Source: Simiduia curdlanivorans (GTDB lineage Bacteria > Pseudomonadota > Gammaproteobacteria > Pseudomonadales > Cellvibrionaceae). From it: a DNA stretch of 64,000 nt. The notes beneath the pieces are model-generated. The model was given only the letters and a program-made list of their open reading frames with translations, did no database searches and had not been told where the DNA came from. Position numbers and translations under genes: made by a program. Of the stretch, positions 1 to 8,066 are shown in pieces; within the stretch, counting starts at the first letter, position 1; every line of letters starts with the position of its first letter. The stretch lies in contig NZ_JAUFQG010000004.1 of NCBI RefSeq assembly GCF_030409605.1, forward strand, positions 62,001-126,000, given 5' to 3'.

Positions 1-1
1 G

Positions 2-271
2 GCGCACCTTTATCACTTCCCTTCCGGCGGCCATTTAATCGACTCGCCCGGCATACGGGAGTTCGGCCTATGGCATATGGAGCCGGCCGACGTGCTCGAT
101 GGTTTCATCGAGTTTCGACCCTTATTAGGTTACTGCAAGTTTCGCGACTGTAAACACGACCGCGAACCCGGCTGCGCACTACACAAAGCACTGGAAGCCG
201 GCGAAATCAGCCAATCGCGCTTCGACAGCTGCAACATGATTCTCAATAGCCTAGACCACCCGCACGGTTAA
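2..271 (+). CDS. rsgA: Ribosome small subunit-dependent GTPase RsgA, C-terminal part (partial)
   Basis: The gene enters from the left edge. Reading from base 2 gives 89 residues in frame up to a TAA stop. The visible part includes the DSPGIREFGLW segment that ends the circularly permuted GTPase domain. It is followed by the C-terminal zinc-binding module, with a Cys-x4-Cys-x-His-x5-Cys pattern around GYCKFRDCKH and EPGC. RsgA is a GTPase that checks late maturation of the 30S ribosomal subunit. Its place upstream of a rhodanese gene and psd fits the gammaproteobacterial neighbourhood, where rsgA and psd are close. The N-terminal OB fold and the G1-G3 motifs lie outside the window. An internal ATG at 77 is only a methionine within the gene. 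Confidence 0.93.
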   Translation, partial: AHLYHFPSGGHLIDSPGIREFGLWHMEPADVLDGFIEFRPLLGYCKFRDCKHDREPGCALHKALEAGEISQSRFDSCNMILNSLDHPHG

Positions 272-323
272 ACCTACGCTGAGTTTGCCGGAAAGCACGG
301 GCAGACTCAGCTATTCTTCAACC

Positions 324-1979
324 ATGACAAATGCCATCGCCATTACCCCTATTCAACTGCAAGCCCCGCGCGGTGCCGACCATTGGCGCAAGCTATTTAA
401 TCTCGCCGACTTAACGCTACTGCCCGGGAGTTTTGAACGGGTTGATCTGGCCTTGAAACACCCGAGCAGCAGCGCCGACCGAGTGGCCAGCGCCATGAAA
501 GACGACCCAGCACTGTGCCTGCACTTCTTCCTGCGCGCCAATCGACTGGTGCAGCGCTCGGGTAACGAAGTGCACTCGCTGCCCCACATGATTAGCCTAT
601 TGGGCTTTACCACTGTGGCTCAAATTCTCAAAAGCCTGCCGGTGGCAGAGCGGCCGCTACCGTTTTACTGGCAGCAACTACAGGTCAGCCTATTGCGGCG
701 CAACCTATTGATGCGCTTACCACTACACAACTTAGGCATAGATCCAACGCAGTTAGAATTCTCGGTGCTATTCAGCGACTGCGAGCAATGGTTGCGCTGG
801 CATTTCGCAACGAGAGAGCAGCTGCATTACCAGGGCTTAGCGCGCAACCCCAAGATTGGCCCCATTAAAGCGCAACAACTGGTTTTTGGCACGGACGTAG
901 GCGCCCAACTGCGCCTAAATTTACAGCACCAAAGCCTACCCAATGACCTGAAAGAAACTTTGCAGCAAAACCCAAAAAGCCTGAAGCAAATTCTCAAATC
1001 ACTGCTAAAGGGCATTCAAGGAAAAGCTTTTAGCGCGCCATTACACAAGCGCCAAAGCCTCATTTTTTTGCTCGATAGATTGGTGGCTAACTTTTGCAGC
1101 TCGCCAATCCACAGCAGCACCAAGCGCTATCAACAATTGGTCGCACAATTGCTGCAAATTGCTGAAGCCAGCGTGGCCCAAAACCTACATCAAGTTGCCG
1201 GAGAGTTGGCGCCCTTGCACGCCAGCCTTATCGATACCCACCCTGCCCGGCGCCTGCTGTGTGCTTGGCCCAAGGGGCTAGATGAGCCAATATACGCGCT
1301 GCCGAGCCCACAACACGCTACCGCAAAAAAAGTGCCCCAAAAGCCAGTAGCAGTAGCAGATACCAGCACGCCTAATTTGCGCGACACTAACGCTGCAATA
1401 AGCCGCTCCCAACCAAACTACGAAACTCAAAACGCGAGCGCAAATCGACTGCTCGATAATCGCTTTTTAAATGCGAACTTGGTGCGGCAAGGTTTGCTAG
1501 CGCTGACAAAGGGGGAGCCTAGCCTCAACTCTCTTAATACCATTTTTCAAACCCTCAGCGATGCGCTTCAACAGGGTATGGGCATGAGCTTCGGTGCGAT
1601 ATTGGTGCCAATCACAGATGGCACTTGGCAGCCAAAATGTCAGTTTGACGAAGGGGATCTTCCCCCTATGGAGCAACTGCCAACGACACACCTATTCAGC
1701 AAAATGAGCGCCAAGCCGGCTGCCATTTTAATCGACAAAGATAACCGCGCCGCCATTCTCGAGCAGCTGCCGAGCCAGCTTAAAGTCAAGCTCGACGAAA
1801 GAGAATTATTGTTAGCCTCATTATTTTTAAACACCAAGCTCGTGGCCATTTTGCTGGCGGGTGAAGTGGATTTGGCGCCACCGAGAGTGCGAACCTGTAA
1901 GCGCCTAGCACAAGCTACCCAACTAGCCATTGCCCGACTTGCCTTACAAGTACAACGGCAAAGCGCGATCAAGCGCTGA
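324..1979 (+). CDS. HDOD domain protein
   Basis: The protein has 551 residues from the ATG at 324; a TTG at 285 in the same frame is less likely. The N-terminal 200 or so residues look like an HDOD domain (helical, HD-related output domain). They include DPALCLHFFLRANRL and the segment HMISLLGFTTVAQIL, typical of the family core. The middle, about residues 300-385, is low in order and rich in Ala, Gln, Ser and Pro. The last 160 residues (from FLNANLVRQGLLAL) resemble the GAF-like tail seen in some HDOD proteins, but this is only inference. HDOD proteins usually act in signalling with cyclic-di-GMP or two-component systems, mostly without known enzymatic activity. It stands alone, 52 bases after rsgA and 51 before the sulfurtransferase, all on plus. 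Confidence 0.75.
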   Translation: MTNAIAITPIQLQAPRGADHWRKLFNLADLTLLPGSFERVDLALKHPSSSADRVASAMKDDPALCLHFFLRANRLVQRSGNEVHSLPHMISLLGFTTVAQILKSLPVAERPLPFYWQQLQVSLLRRNLLMRLPLHNLGIDPTQLEFSVLFSDCEQWLRWHFATREQLHYQGLARNPKIGPIKAQQLVFGTDVGAQLRLNLQHQSLPNDLKETLQQNPKSLKQILKSLLKGIQGKAFSAPLHKRQSLIFLLDRLVANFCSSPIHSSTKRYQQLVAQLLQIAEASVAQNLHQVAGELAPLHASLIDTHPARRLLCAWPKGLDEPIYALPSPQHATAKKVPQKPVAVADTSTPNLRDTNAAISRSQPNYETQNASANRLLDNRFLNANLVRQGLLALTKGEPSLNSLNTIFQTLSDALQQGMGMSFGAILVPITDGTWQPKCQFDEGDLPPMEQLPTTHLFSKMSAKPAAILIDKDNRAAILEQLPSQLKVKLDERELLLASLFLNTKLVAILLAGEVDLAPPRVRTCKRLAQATQLAIARLALQVQRQSAIKR

Positions 1980-2030
1980 CCCGAGTACAACATTGATTTA
2001 CAATAGCCGTTTTTCCGACGCGGAATCCCT

Positions 2031-2828
2031 ATGCTGCCCCTAATCATTGAGCCGGCCCAACTTGCACAAGAATTGAGCAACCCCAAACTCTTGCTCATTG
2101 ATTTATGCAATGAGCAAACCTACCACGCAGGCCACATTCCTAATGCGCATAGTGTTTTACCCCAAGAGATAATGGCAGGCACGCCACCCGCCGTGGGAAA
2201 GCAACCCGATGAAGCGCGCCTAACGGCACTTTTTTCCCGCTTGGGTTTAACCGCCGAGCATCACGTGGTGGTGTACGACGACGAGGGTGGCGGCTGGGCC
2301 GGGCGTATGATTTGGCTTCTCGACGTCATCGGCCATCAAAAGTATTCCTATCTGAACGGCGGCTTACTGGCCTGGAAAGCCGAAAACCGTGACTTGACCG
2401 ACGCAATGCCACAGCCACAACCGGTGCCGTATAAGCTGTACGTTAACCATCAGTTCACAGTCGACATTGAAGATATTCTGCCCCAGCTCGGCAACAAGGA
2501 TTTCGTCGTCTGGGACGCACGCAGCCCTGCGGAATACCGCGGCGAAAAAGTGTTCGCACAAAAAGCGGGCCACATTCCCGGTGCGATAAATTGCGAGTGG
2601 ACACAATTAATGGACCAGCAGCGCCAATTGCGCATTCGCGACGACGCCAAAACCCTGTTGGCAAACTTAGGCATCGACAGAAGTAAAACCATCATAACCC
2701 ACTGCCAAACCCATCATCGCTCGGGATTTACCTACTTAGTCGGTAAAACTTTGGGCTTTAGTATTCGCGCCTACTCTGGCTCTTGGAGTGAATGGGGTAA
2801 TCACCCAGACACCCCCGTTGACGTTTAG
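2031..2828 (+). CDS. rhdA: Thiosulfate sulfurtransferase (rhodanese), RhdA type
   Basis: The 265-residue protein has two rhodanese domains, about residues 5-125 and 145-262. The first is inactive, as usual for the family. The second holds the active loop CQTHHRS, with the catalytic cysteine about residue 225. This loop is the one described for Azotobacter vinelandii RhdA. The enzyme moves a sulfane sulfur from thiosulfate to cyanide or other thiophilic acceptors and probably works in the cytoplasm; no signal peptide is visible. It lies 23 bases before psd in the same direction, an arrangement shared with Pseudomonas. Substrate choice in this organism cannot be read from the sequence. Confidence 0.9.
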   Translation: MLPLIIEPAQLAQELSNPKLLLIDLCNEQTYHAGHIPNAHSVLPQEIMAGTPPAVGKQPDEARLTALFSRLGLTAEHHVVVYDDEGGGWAGRMIWLLDVIGHQKYSYLNGGLLAWKAENRDLTDAMPQPQPVPYKLYVNHQFTVDIEDILPQLGNKDFVVWDARSPAEYRGEKVFAQKAGHIPGAINCEWTQLMDQQRQLRIRDDAKTLLANLGIDRSKTIITHCQTHHRSGFTYLVGKTLGFSIRAYSGSWSEWGNHPDTPVDV

Positions 2829-2851
2829 AATTTTTAACCTCGGATAAACCC

Positions 2852-3709
2852 ATGAACCCGAAATTTTTTGCAAACTTACAGTATGTCATTCCACAACACG
2901 CGCTCTCGCGCGCCGCTGGCTGGCTGGCTGACACCTCCATCAGCTGGATTAAAGACCCCTTCACTCGCTGGTTTGTCGAGCGCTATCAAGTGGATATGTC
3001 TGAAGCCTTAGAGGAAAACCCCTGCCGCTATGCCAGCTTCAACGATTTTTTCACACGCGCACTCAAGCCCGGCGCGAGACCGATTGATACCGATACACTG
3101 TCCATTGTTAGCCCCGCCGATGGCGCCATTTCACAACTGGGCGACATTGAGCTCGGCCGAGTATTCCAAGCCAAGGGGCAAGATTACAGCCTGACCGAAT
3201 TGCTCGGCGGCGACCCAGAGGCTGCGGCGCCATTTATGGGCGGTAAGTTTGCCACCGTGTATTTATCGCCAAAGGACTACCATCGCGTGCACATGCCCCT
3301 TGCCGGCAAGCTTACCCAAATGGTGCATGTGCCCGGCGATCTTTTTTCCGTTAACGAAGCAACGGCTGATAATGTGCCACGCTTATTCGCGCGCAATGAA
3401 CGCCTGGTCTGCTTTTTCGAGACAGACGCAGGCCCTATGGCATTGGTGTTAGTGGGCGCTATGATTGTCGCTTCAATCGAGACAGTCTGGGCCGGCCAAA
3501 TCACGCCCTATCGCCGCGAAGTAAAGCGCACTAACTACGACACCATGCCCGATGTGCAATTGCAGAAGGGCGAGGAGATGGGGCGCTTCAAGTTAGGCTC
3601 TACCGCCATTGTGGTGTTTGGCCCAGATGTTATGACGTGGGACCAAAGCTACCGCGCAGGTACAGCCACTGTAATGGGACAAAAGCTTGGTGAGATGTTG
3701 GAGAGGTAG
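2852..3709 (+). CDS. psd: Phosphatidylserine decarboxylase proenzyme
   Basis: The 285-residue length matches the bacterial proenzyme. The self-cleavage motif LGST lies near residue 250 (KLGSTAIVVF). Cleavage before its serine makes the pyruvoyl group and splits the chain into a large beta and a small alpha subunit. Other family marks include the SPADG segment and the catalytic histidine region KDYHRVHMP. The enzyme makes phosphatidylethanolamine from phosphatidylserine at the inner membrane. It closes the plus-strand group and is followed directly by a heptamer repeat and a bidirectional terminator. Confidence 0.96.
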   Translation: MNPKFFANLQYVIPQHALSRAAGWLADTSISWIKDPFTRWFVERYQVDMSEALEENPCRYASFNDFFTRALKPGARPIDTDTLSIVSPADGAISQLGDIELGRVFQAKGQDYSLTELLGGDPEAAAPFMGGKFATVYLSPKDYHRVHMPLAGKLTQMVHVPGDLFSVNEATADNVPRLFARNERLVCFFETDAGPMALVLVGAMIVASIETVWAGQITPYRREVKRTNYDTMPDVQLQKGEEMGRFKLGSTAIVVFGPDVMTWDQSYRAGTATVMGQKLGEMLER

Positions 3710-3772
3710 GCTACAAGCTACAAGCTACAAGCTACAGGCTACAGGCTACAGGCTACAGGCTACAGGCTACAG
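3710..3772. repeat. Heptamer tandem repeat, 9 units
   Basis: Nine uninterrupted 7-bp units begin one base after the psd stop codon: three GCTACAA followed by six GCTACAG. The unit is related to those at 37970-38011 and 53754-53914. The array lies between psd and the terminator, so it would be transcribed as the 3' end of the psd message. Confidence 0.95.
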
Positions 3773-3836
3773 TGAGTATAAAAACAATTGCTACTTCGGC
3801 GACGCCTAACGCCATTAAAATACACAGACTTGTCAT

Positions 3837-3869
3837 AAAAAAAGGCTCCTATTCCGGAGCCTTTTTTTA
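3837..3869. terminator. Bidirectional rho-independent terminator
   Basis: The stem GGCTCC (3844-3849) pairs with GGAGCC (3856-3861) around a 6-base loop. It is flanked by an A run on the left and a T run on the right. It lies between the converging psd and HD-GYP genes and can end transcription from both. Confidence 0.9.
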
Positions 3870-3870
3870 T

Positions 3871-5241
3871 TTAGTCCCGACCAAATATGCCGGACAACCA
3901 ACCTTTCTTTACCGGTTTAAATAAATATTCGTCGCGGATTTGGGCAATATCCACATCGTAGCTACCAGGCTCTAAATCCTGAGCAATCTCTATTTTTTCA
4001 ATCTCGGACAAGCGCTTTTTACCTGAGTCGATCAAGGCCTGCTTTTGCCGATCGTCTTCCGCTAAATCCAGCAACATTGGCTTGCGCATTTGGTGTTTGC
4101 AAGAATCCAGCACCAGCATAACTTTGGGTTTCAAGCGGCGCTCGAAGTTTTGCTCCACCACAACGCCCACTTCGCCGGTCGATAACTCAACCAATGTGCC
4201 GGTGGGGTAAAGCCCGATGGCGCGAATAAACTCAACCACCAGTTCTTCTTGAAATTGCACGTCGCGCAATTCGTACAACTTGGCCACCGCCTTTGATGGC
4301 GCCAAGGGGTAGGCTTCACCACGAGGGTTGGTGGTGTCGTCATAGAAGGTTACGATACCGGCAATTTTACCGAGCAGGGGAATCTTATCGCCGCGCAAGT
4401 GCTGCGGAAAACCGCTGCCATTTAAGCGTTCGCAGTGGGTTTTCACCACGGCAATAACACGCGGCTCGATACCCGGCATTTGCCGAAGGATATCGCAGCC
4501 GTGCAACACAAATTTCTCGTATTCCAACTCATCGGCCGGCGAACGCACTTTTTGTGCAATCAAGCCGGCATCGATATTGACCTTGCCCACATCTTTTAGA
4601 AGGATACCCAGCGCCAAAGTATCGAGGTCAGTTTTACCAAGGCCAATATGGCGGCCAAATAAAATGCCCCAAACAGACGACCGCATGGCGTGGGTGTAGG
4701 TGTGCTCATCCACTTCGCGCACCCGCGCCAGCCAAGTAAACGCATCCGGATTTCTAACCACCGAATCCACCATCTGCGACGCCGCGCGCTTGGTGTCTTT
4801 AACGGGAATATCACCGCCCTTTTCCAGTTGACTCAGCACCTGCTCCATCGCGTGGTACACCTGCTGGTGCAGCTCTTTGGCGACGGCCACTTCTTTGTTG
4901 AGGGCCGACTTTTGCTGGTAAACATTGCGCTTAATTTTAAGCGGTGCCACTGGAATGTTGGCCGATGTATTTTTTGCAACGCGTTGACCAGCACCCGCCT
5001 GAGAGGCTGAGCCAGTGGTTTTACCCAGGGTTTTCAAACGAGCCGCAACCGGGCCCTTACCTTTGGCAACATCGATATAAACGTGCTTGCAATGGGCCTT
5101 GAGCTGCTTAATTTCATCCAGCTCGCGAATGTAGAAACCCTGCAAGGGGAAAGGCGTTTGCGACCATGGCCTATCCAGACCTGACACAAACATGCCAAGG
5201 GTTAGCTCATTAACATCGACTTTTAACTGTTTGATCGCCAA
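3871..5241 (-). CDS. DUF3391/HD-GYP domain protein with degenerate HD motif
   Basis: The start is taken at a TTG (5241) preceded by GAGGAAG at good spacing. It begins the protein just before the DUF3391-like segment LKVDVNELTLGMFV. In-frame ATGs at 5328 and 5310 would add an N-terminal stretch unlike the family. The 456-residue protein has DUF3391 at about 5-130 and an HD-GYP region at about 180-370. The signature HD is changed: the family's HDIGK reads KDVGK here (codon AAA), and GYP reads GFP in NGSGFPQHLRG. HD-GYP proteins normally hydrolyse cyclic-di-GMP with a di- or tri-metal site. Loss of this histidine ligand suggests weakened or lost activity, perhaps a binding or signalling role. 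It is monocistronic with a terminator behind it. Confidence 0.83.
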   Translation of the reverse strand: MAIKQLKVDVNELTLGMFVSGLDRPWSQTPFPLQGFYIRELDEIKQLKAHCKHVYIDVAKGKGPVAARLKTLGKTTGSASQAGAGQRVAKNTSANIPVAPLKIKRNVYQQKSALNKEVAVAKELHQQVYHAMEQVLSQLEKGGDIPVKDTKRAASQMVDSVVRNPDAFTWLARVREVDEHTYTHAMRSSVWGILFGRHIGLGKTDLDTLALGILLKDVGKVNIDAGLIAQKVRSPADELEYEKFVLHGCDILRQMPGIEPRVIAVVKTHCERLNGSGFPQHLRGDKIPLLGKIAGIVTFYDDTTNPRGEAYPLAPSKAVAKLYELRDVQFQEELVVEFIRAIGLYPTGTLVELSTGEVGVVVEQNFERRLKPKVMLVLDSCKHQMRKPMLLDLAEDDRQKQALIDSGKKRLSEIEKIEIAQDLEPGSYDVDIAQIRDEYLFKPVKKGWLSGIFGRD

Positions 5242-5416
5242 GGCAACTTCCTCGTTGCTGAATCTTATCCTATGCGCCAGTGGGCAAACTGGGCTGGGTA
5301 AACTTAACATCAAACATAGGTTTAGCACCTAAGCGCTTGAGTTAATAGATGATTTTAGCGTCTTTCTTAGCCGTTTGGCGAGTTTGACGTAAGACCAGCG
5401 TCACACATCGCAAGGA

Positions 5417-6481
5417 TTACTGATGGTAGGCGGCCGAAAGCTGATGAACGGCATCGATAAACGCCCCCGCATTGGCGGGATCTACCTCGGGCGTTATTCC
5501 GTGGCCAAGGTTGAAAACATGGCCATTGCCCTTGCCGAAGGACGCCAATATCTGGCCAACCTCCGCCTCAATACGAGCGGAGTTGGCATAAAGCATGGTT
5601 GGGTCCATATTGCCCTGCAGTGCCACTCTATCGCCGACACGCGCCTTGGCGATACCTATATCGGTGGTCCAATCTAGCCCTAAGGCATCGGCACCAGTGT
5701 TGGCCAAAAGCTCGAGCCACTGGCCGCCGCCCTTAGTAAACAGGATAACCGGTACTTTGCGACCTTCGCGTTCGCGAATTAGGCCGGCAACGATGCGCTG
5801 CATATAGGCCAGCGAGAACTCTTGATAGGCGGCATGAGATAGAGCGCCACCCCAAGTATCAAAAATTTGCACCGCCTGAGCGCCGGCTTCAATTTGGGCG
5901 TTTAGATAGACAACTACCGAATCCGCCAGCACCGTCAGCAGCTGGTGCATTAATTCAGGCTGATCGAAGGCCATGGTCTTGGCGCGCCTGAAATCTTTAC
6001 TCGAGCCACCCTCAACCATGTAGGTCGCCAAAGTCCAAGGGCTGCCAGAAAAGCCAATTAAAGGCACGCGGCCATTGAGCTCGCGACGGATAGTTTTAAC
6101 AGCGTTTACCACATAAGGCAGATCTTGATGGGGGTTGACCACCTTGAGCGCCTGAATATCGGCTTCTGTGCGCACAGGCTTTTTAAAGCGCGGGCCTTCA
6201 CCGGTTTCAAAATATAGACCCAAGCCCATGGCATCGGGAATGGTGAGAATATCCGAAAATAAAATCGCAGCGTCCAAGGGGTAGCGCTCCAAGGGCTGCA
6301 AGGTAACCTCACAAGCCATATCGGGGTTGGTACACAAGCCCATAAAATCACCAGCCTTAGCACGCGAAGCGCGGTACTCAGGCAAATAACGCCCAGCTTG
6401 GCGCATCATCCACACGGGGGTTACATCAACAGGCTGGCGCAGCAGCGCGCGCAGGAAACGGTCGTTTTTAAGTTCTGTCAT
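5417..6481 (-). CDS. hemE: Uroporphyrinogen decarboxylase
   Basis: The ATG at 6481 gives 354 residues, the usual family length, and the standard beginning MTELKNDRFLRALLRQP. The substrate-binding signature RQAGRYLPEYR is present near residue 30, and GFSGSPWTLATYMVEG follows. The enzyme removes four carboxyl groups from uroporphyrinogen III to make coproporphyrinogen III in haem synthesis, in the cytoplasm. It lies downstream of gltD, as in Pseudomonas, but a strong terminator (6551-6583) separates them, so it probably has its own promoter inside 6482-6550. The longer open frame up to 6559 overlaps that terminator and is not used. Confidence 0.96.
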   Translation of the reverse strand: MTELKNDRFLRALLRQPVDVTPVWMMRQAGRYLPEYRASRAKAGDFMGLCTNPDMACEVTLQPLERYPLDAAILFSDILTIPDAMGLGLYFETGEGPRFKKPVRTEADIQALKVVNPHQDLPYVVNAVKTIRRELNGRVPLIGFSGSPWTLATYMVEGGSSKDFRRAKTMAFDQPELMHQLLTVLADSVVVYLNAQIEAGAQAVQIFDTWGGALSHAAYQEFSLAYMQRIVAGLIREREGRKVPVILFTKGGGQWLELLANTGADALGLDWTTDIGIAKARVGDRVALQGNMDPTMLYANSARIEAEVGQILASFGKGNGHVFNLGHGITPEVDPANAGAFIDAVHQLSAAYHQ

Positions 6482-6550
6482 GGGCTTCACTTCATTTTCA
6501 GTGGGCGCATTGTAAGGCCTGCGCTTGGCATCGTACAGTTTGCTAGCCCG

Positions 6551-6583
6551 CAAAAACAAAAGGCCCTGCAGTGAGGGCCTTTT
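6551..6583 (-). terminator. Rho-independent terminator after gltBD
   Basis: A 10-bp perfect stem (AAAAGGCCCT at 6558-6567 with AGGGCCTTTT at 6574-6583) encloses a 6-base loop. On the minus strand it is followed by a T-rich stretch, so it would end the gltB-gltD transcript before hemE. Confidence 0.85.
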
Positions 6584-6620
6584 GCTGGACTGGTTTTTGG
6601 TGGGCTAGGCACCCAAGGCC

Positions 6621-8039
6621 CTAGACATCCAAATAATCCAAGATGCCTTGAGCTGCTTCGCGCCCTTCCCAAATAGCCGTAACCACCAAGTCAGAGCCAC
6701 GCACCATATCGCCGCCGGCGAATACTTTGGGGTTGGAGGTTTGAAACTTAAATTCTTGATGCTCAGCCGCTTCAACACCGCCCCAACTATTAATCTTAAT
6801 GCCGTGCTCTTCGAACCAAGGCGCCGGGCTAGGTTGGAAACCGAACGCCACCAATACCGTATCGGCCGGTACAATTTGCTCCGAACCCGGTACGACTTCC
6901 GGCCGGCGACGACCATTTTCATCGGGTGCGCCCAGCTGAGTGGTCACCACTTTAACGCCTTCCACTTTGCCATCGCCGACAATTTCAACCGGCTGACGGT
7001 TGAAAATAAACTTCACACCTTCCTGCTTGGCATTTACCACTTCGCGTTTAGAACCCGGCATGTTTTCTTCATCGCGACGGTAGGCGCAAGTCACCGATGC
7101 CGCCTGCTGGCGAATAGAGGTGCGGTTGCAATCCATAGCCGTATCACCACCGCCTAACACCACCACGCGCTTACCCGCCACGCTAATAAAATCGGCCGGG
7201 TCTTTTTCAAAGCCCATATTGCGGTTCACGTTGGCAACGAGGAATGGTAGCGCATCGTAAACGCCCGCCAGCTCTTCGCCAGGGAAACCGCCTTTCATAT
7301 ACTTGTAAGTCCCCATACCCATAAATACCGCGTCGTAATCGCGCAGCAAATCGGCCATGGAAACATCCTTACCAATTTCTGTGTTTAAGCGAAATTCGAT
7401 GCCCATCTCGGTGAAGATTTCACGGCGACGGCTCAACACCGACTTTTCCAATTTAAACTCGGGGATGCCGAAGGTTAATAGACCACCTATCTCCGGGTAT
7501 TTATCGAATACCACAGGCTTAACACCATTGCGCACCAGAATATCCGCACAGCCAATACCGGCGGGGCCGGCGCCAATGATGGCCACTTTTTTATCAGTCC
7601 AAACCACTTTCGACATATCGGGCTTCCAACCCATGGCGAACGCGGTATCGGTAATGTATTTTTCGGCGTTGCCGATGGTCACCGCGCCGAAGCCGTCGTT
7701 GAGTGTGCAAGCACCTTCGCACAAACGATCTTGCGGACAAACGCGACCGCACACTTCGGGCAGTGAATTGGTTTGGTGGCTCAACTCGGCCGCTTCGAAA
7801 ATATTGCCTTCGCTAATCAGCTTTAACCAGTTGGGGATGAAATTATGTACTGGGCACTTCCACTCACAATAAGGGTTGCCACACTCCAAACAGCGGTGGC
7901 TTTGATCTTTCACTTCCTCTTCCGTATAGGGCTTGTAGATTTCCACAAACTCATGTTTACGGGTTTTCAGTGATTTTTTCGCGGGGTCTTGGCGACCCAC
8001 GTCGATAAACTGAAAATGATTATTTAAGCGAGCTGACAT
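6621..8039 (-). CDS. gltD: Glutamate synthase small subunit
   Basis: The protein has 472 residues. An N-terminal cysteine-rich region (CLECGNPYC, CGRVCPQDRLCEGAC) binds the [4Fe-4S] clusters that pass electrons to the large subunit. Two Rossmann-type nucleotide sites follow: GAGPAGIGCA near residue 156 for FAD, and VVLGGGDTAMDC near residue 290 for NADPH. With GltB it makes two glutamates from glutamine and 2-oxoglutarate using NADPH. The gene starts 27 bases after gltB and is surely cotranscribed with it. A strong terminator follows. Confidence 0.97.
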   Translation of the reverse strand: MSARLNNHFQFIDVGRQDPAKKSLKTRKHEFVEIYKPYTEEEVKDQSHRCLECGNPYCEWKCPVHNFIPNWLKLISEGNIFEAAELSHQTNSLPEVCGRVCPQDRLCEGACTLNDGFGAVTIGNAEKYITDTAFAMGWKPDMSKVVWTDKKVAIIGAGPAGIGCADILVRNGVKPVVFDKYPEIGGLLTFGIPEFKLEKSVLSRRREIFTEMGIEFRLNTEIGKDVSMADLLRDYDAVFMGMGTYKYMKGGFPGEELAGVYDALPFLVANVNRNMGFEKDPADFISVAGKRVVVLGGGDTAMDCNRTSIRQQAASVTCAYRRDEENMPGSKREVVNAKQEGVKFIFNRQPVEIVGDGKVEGVKVVTTQLGAPDENGRRRPEVVPGSEQIVPADTVLVAFGFQPSPAPWFEEHGIKINSWGGVEAAEHQEFKFQTSNPKVFAGGDMVRGSDLVVTAIWEGREAAQGILDYLDV

Positions 8040-8066
8040 AGATGCTTCCTCTAAAATTCTGTTTGG

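Noticed and set aside
7357..7872. 171-codon plus frame within gltD
   Set aside because: It is antisense to a well-supported gltD and shows no family likeness.
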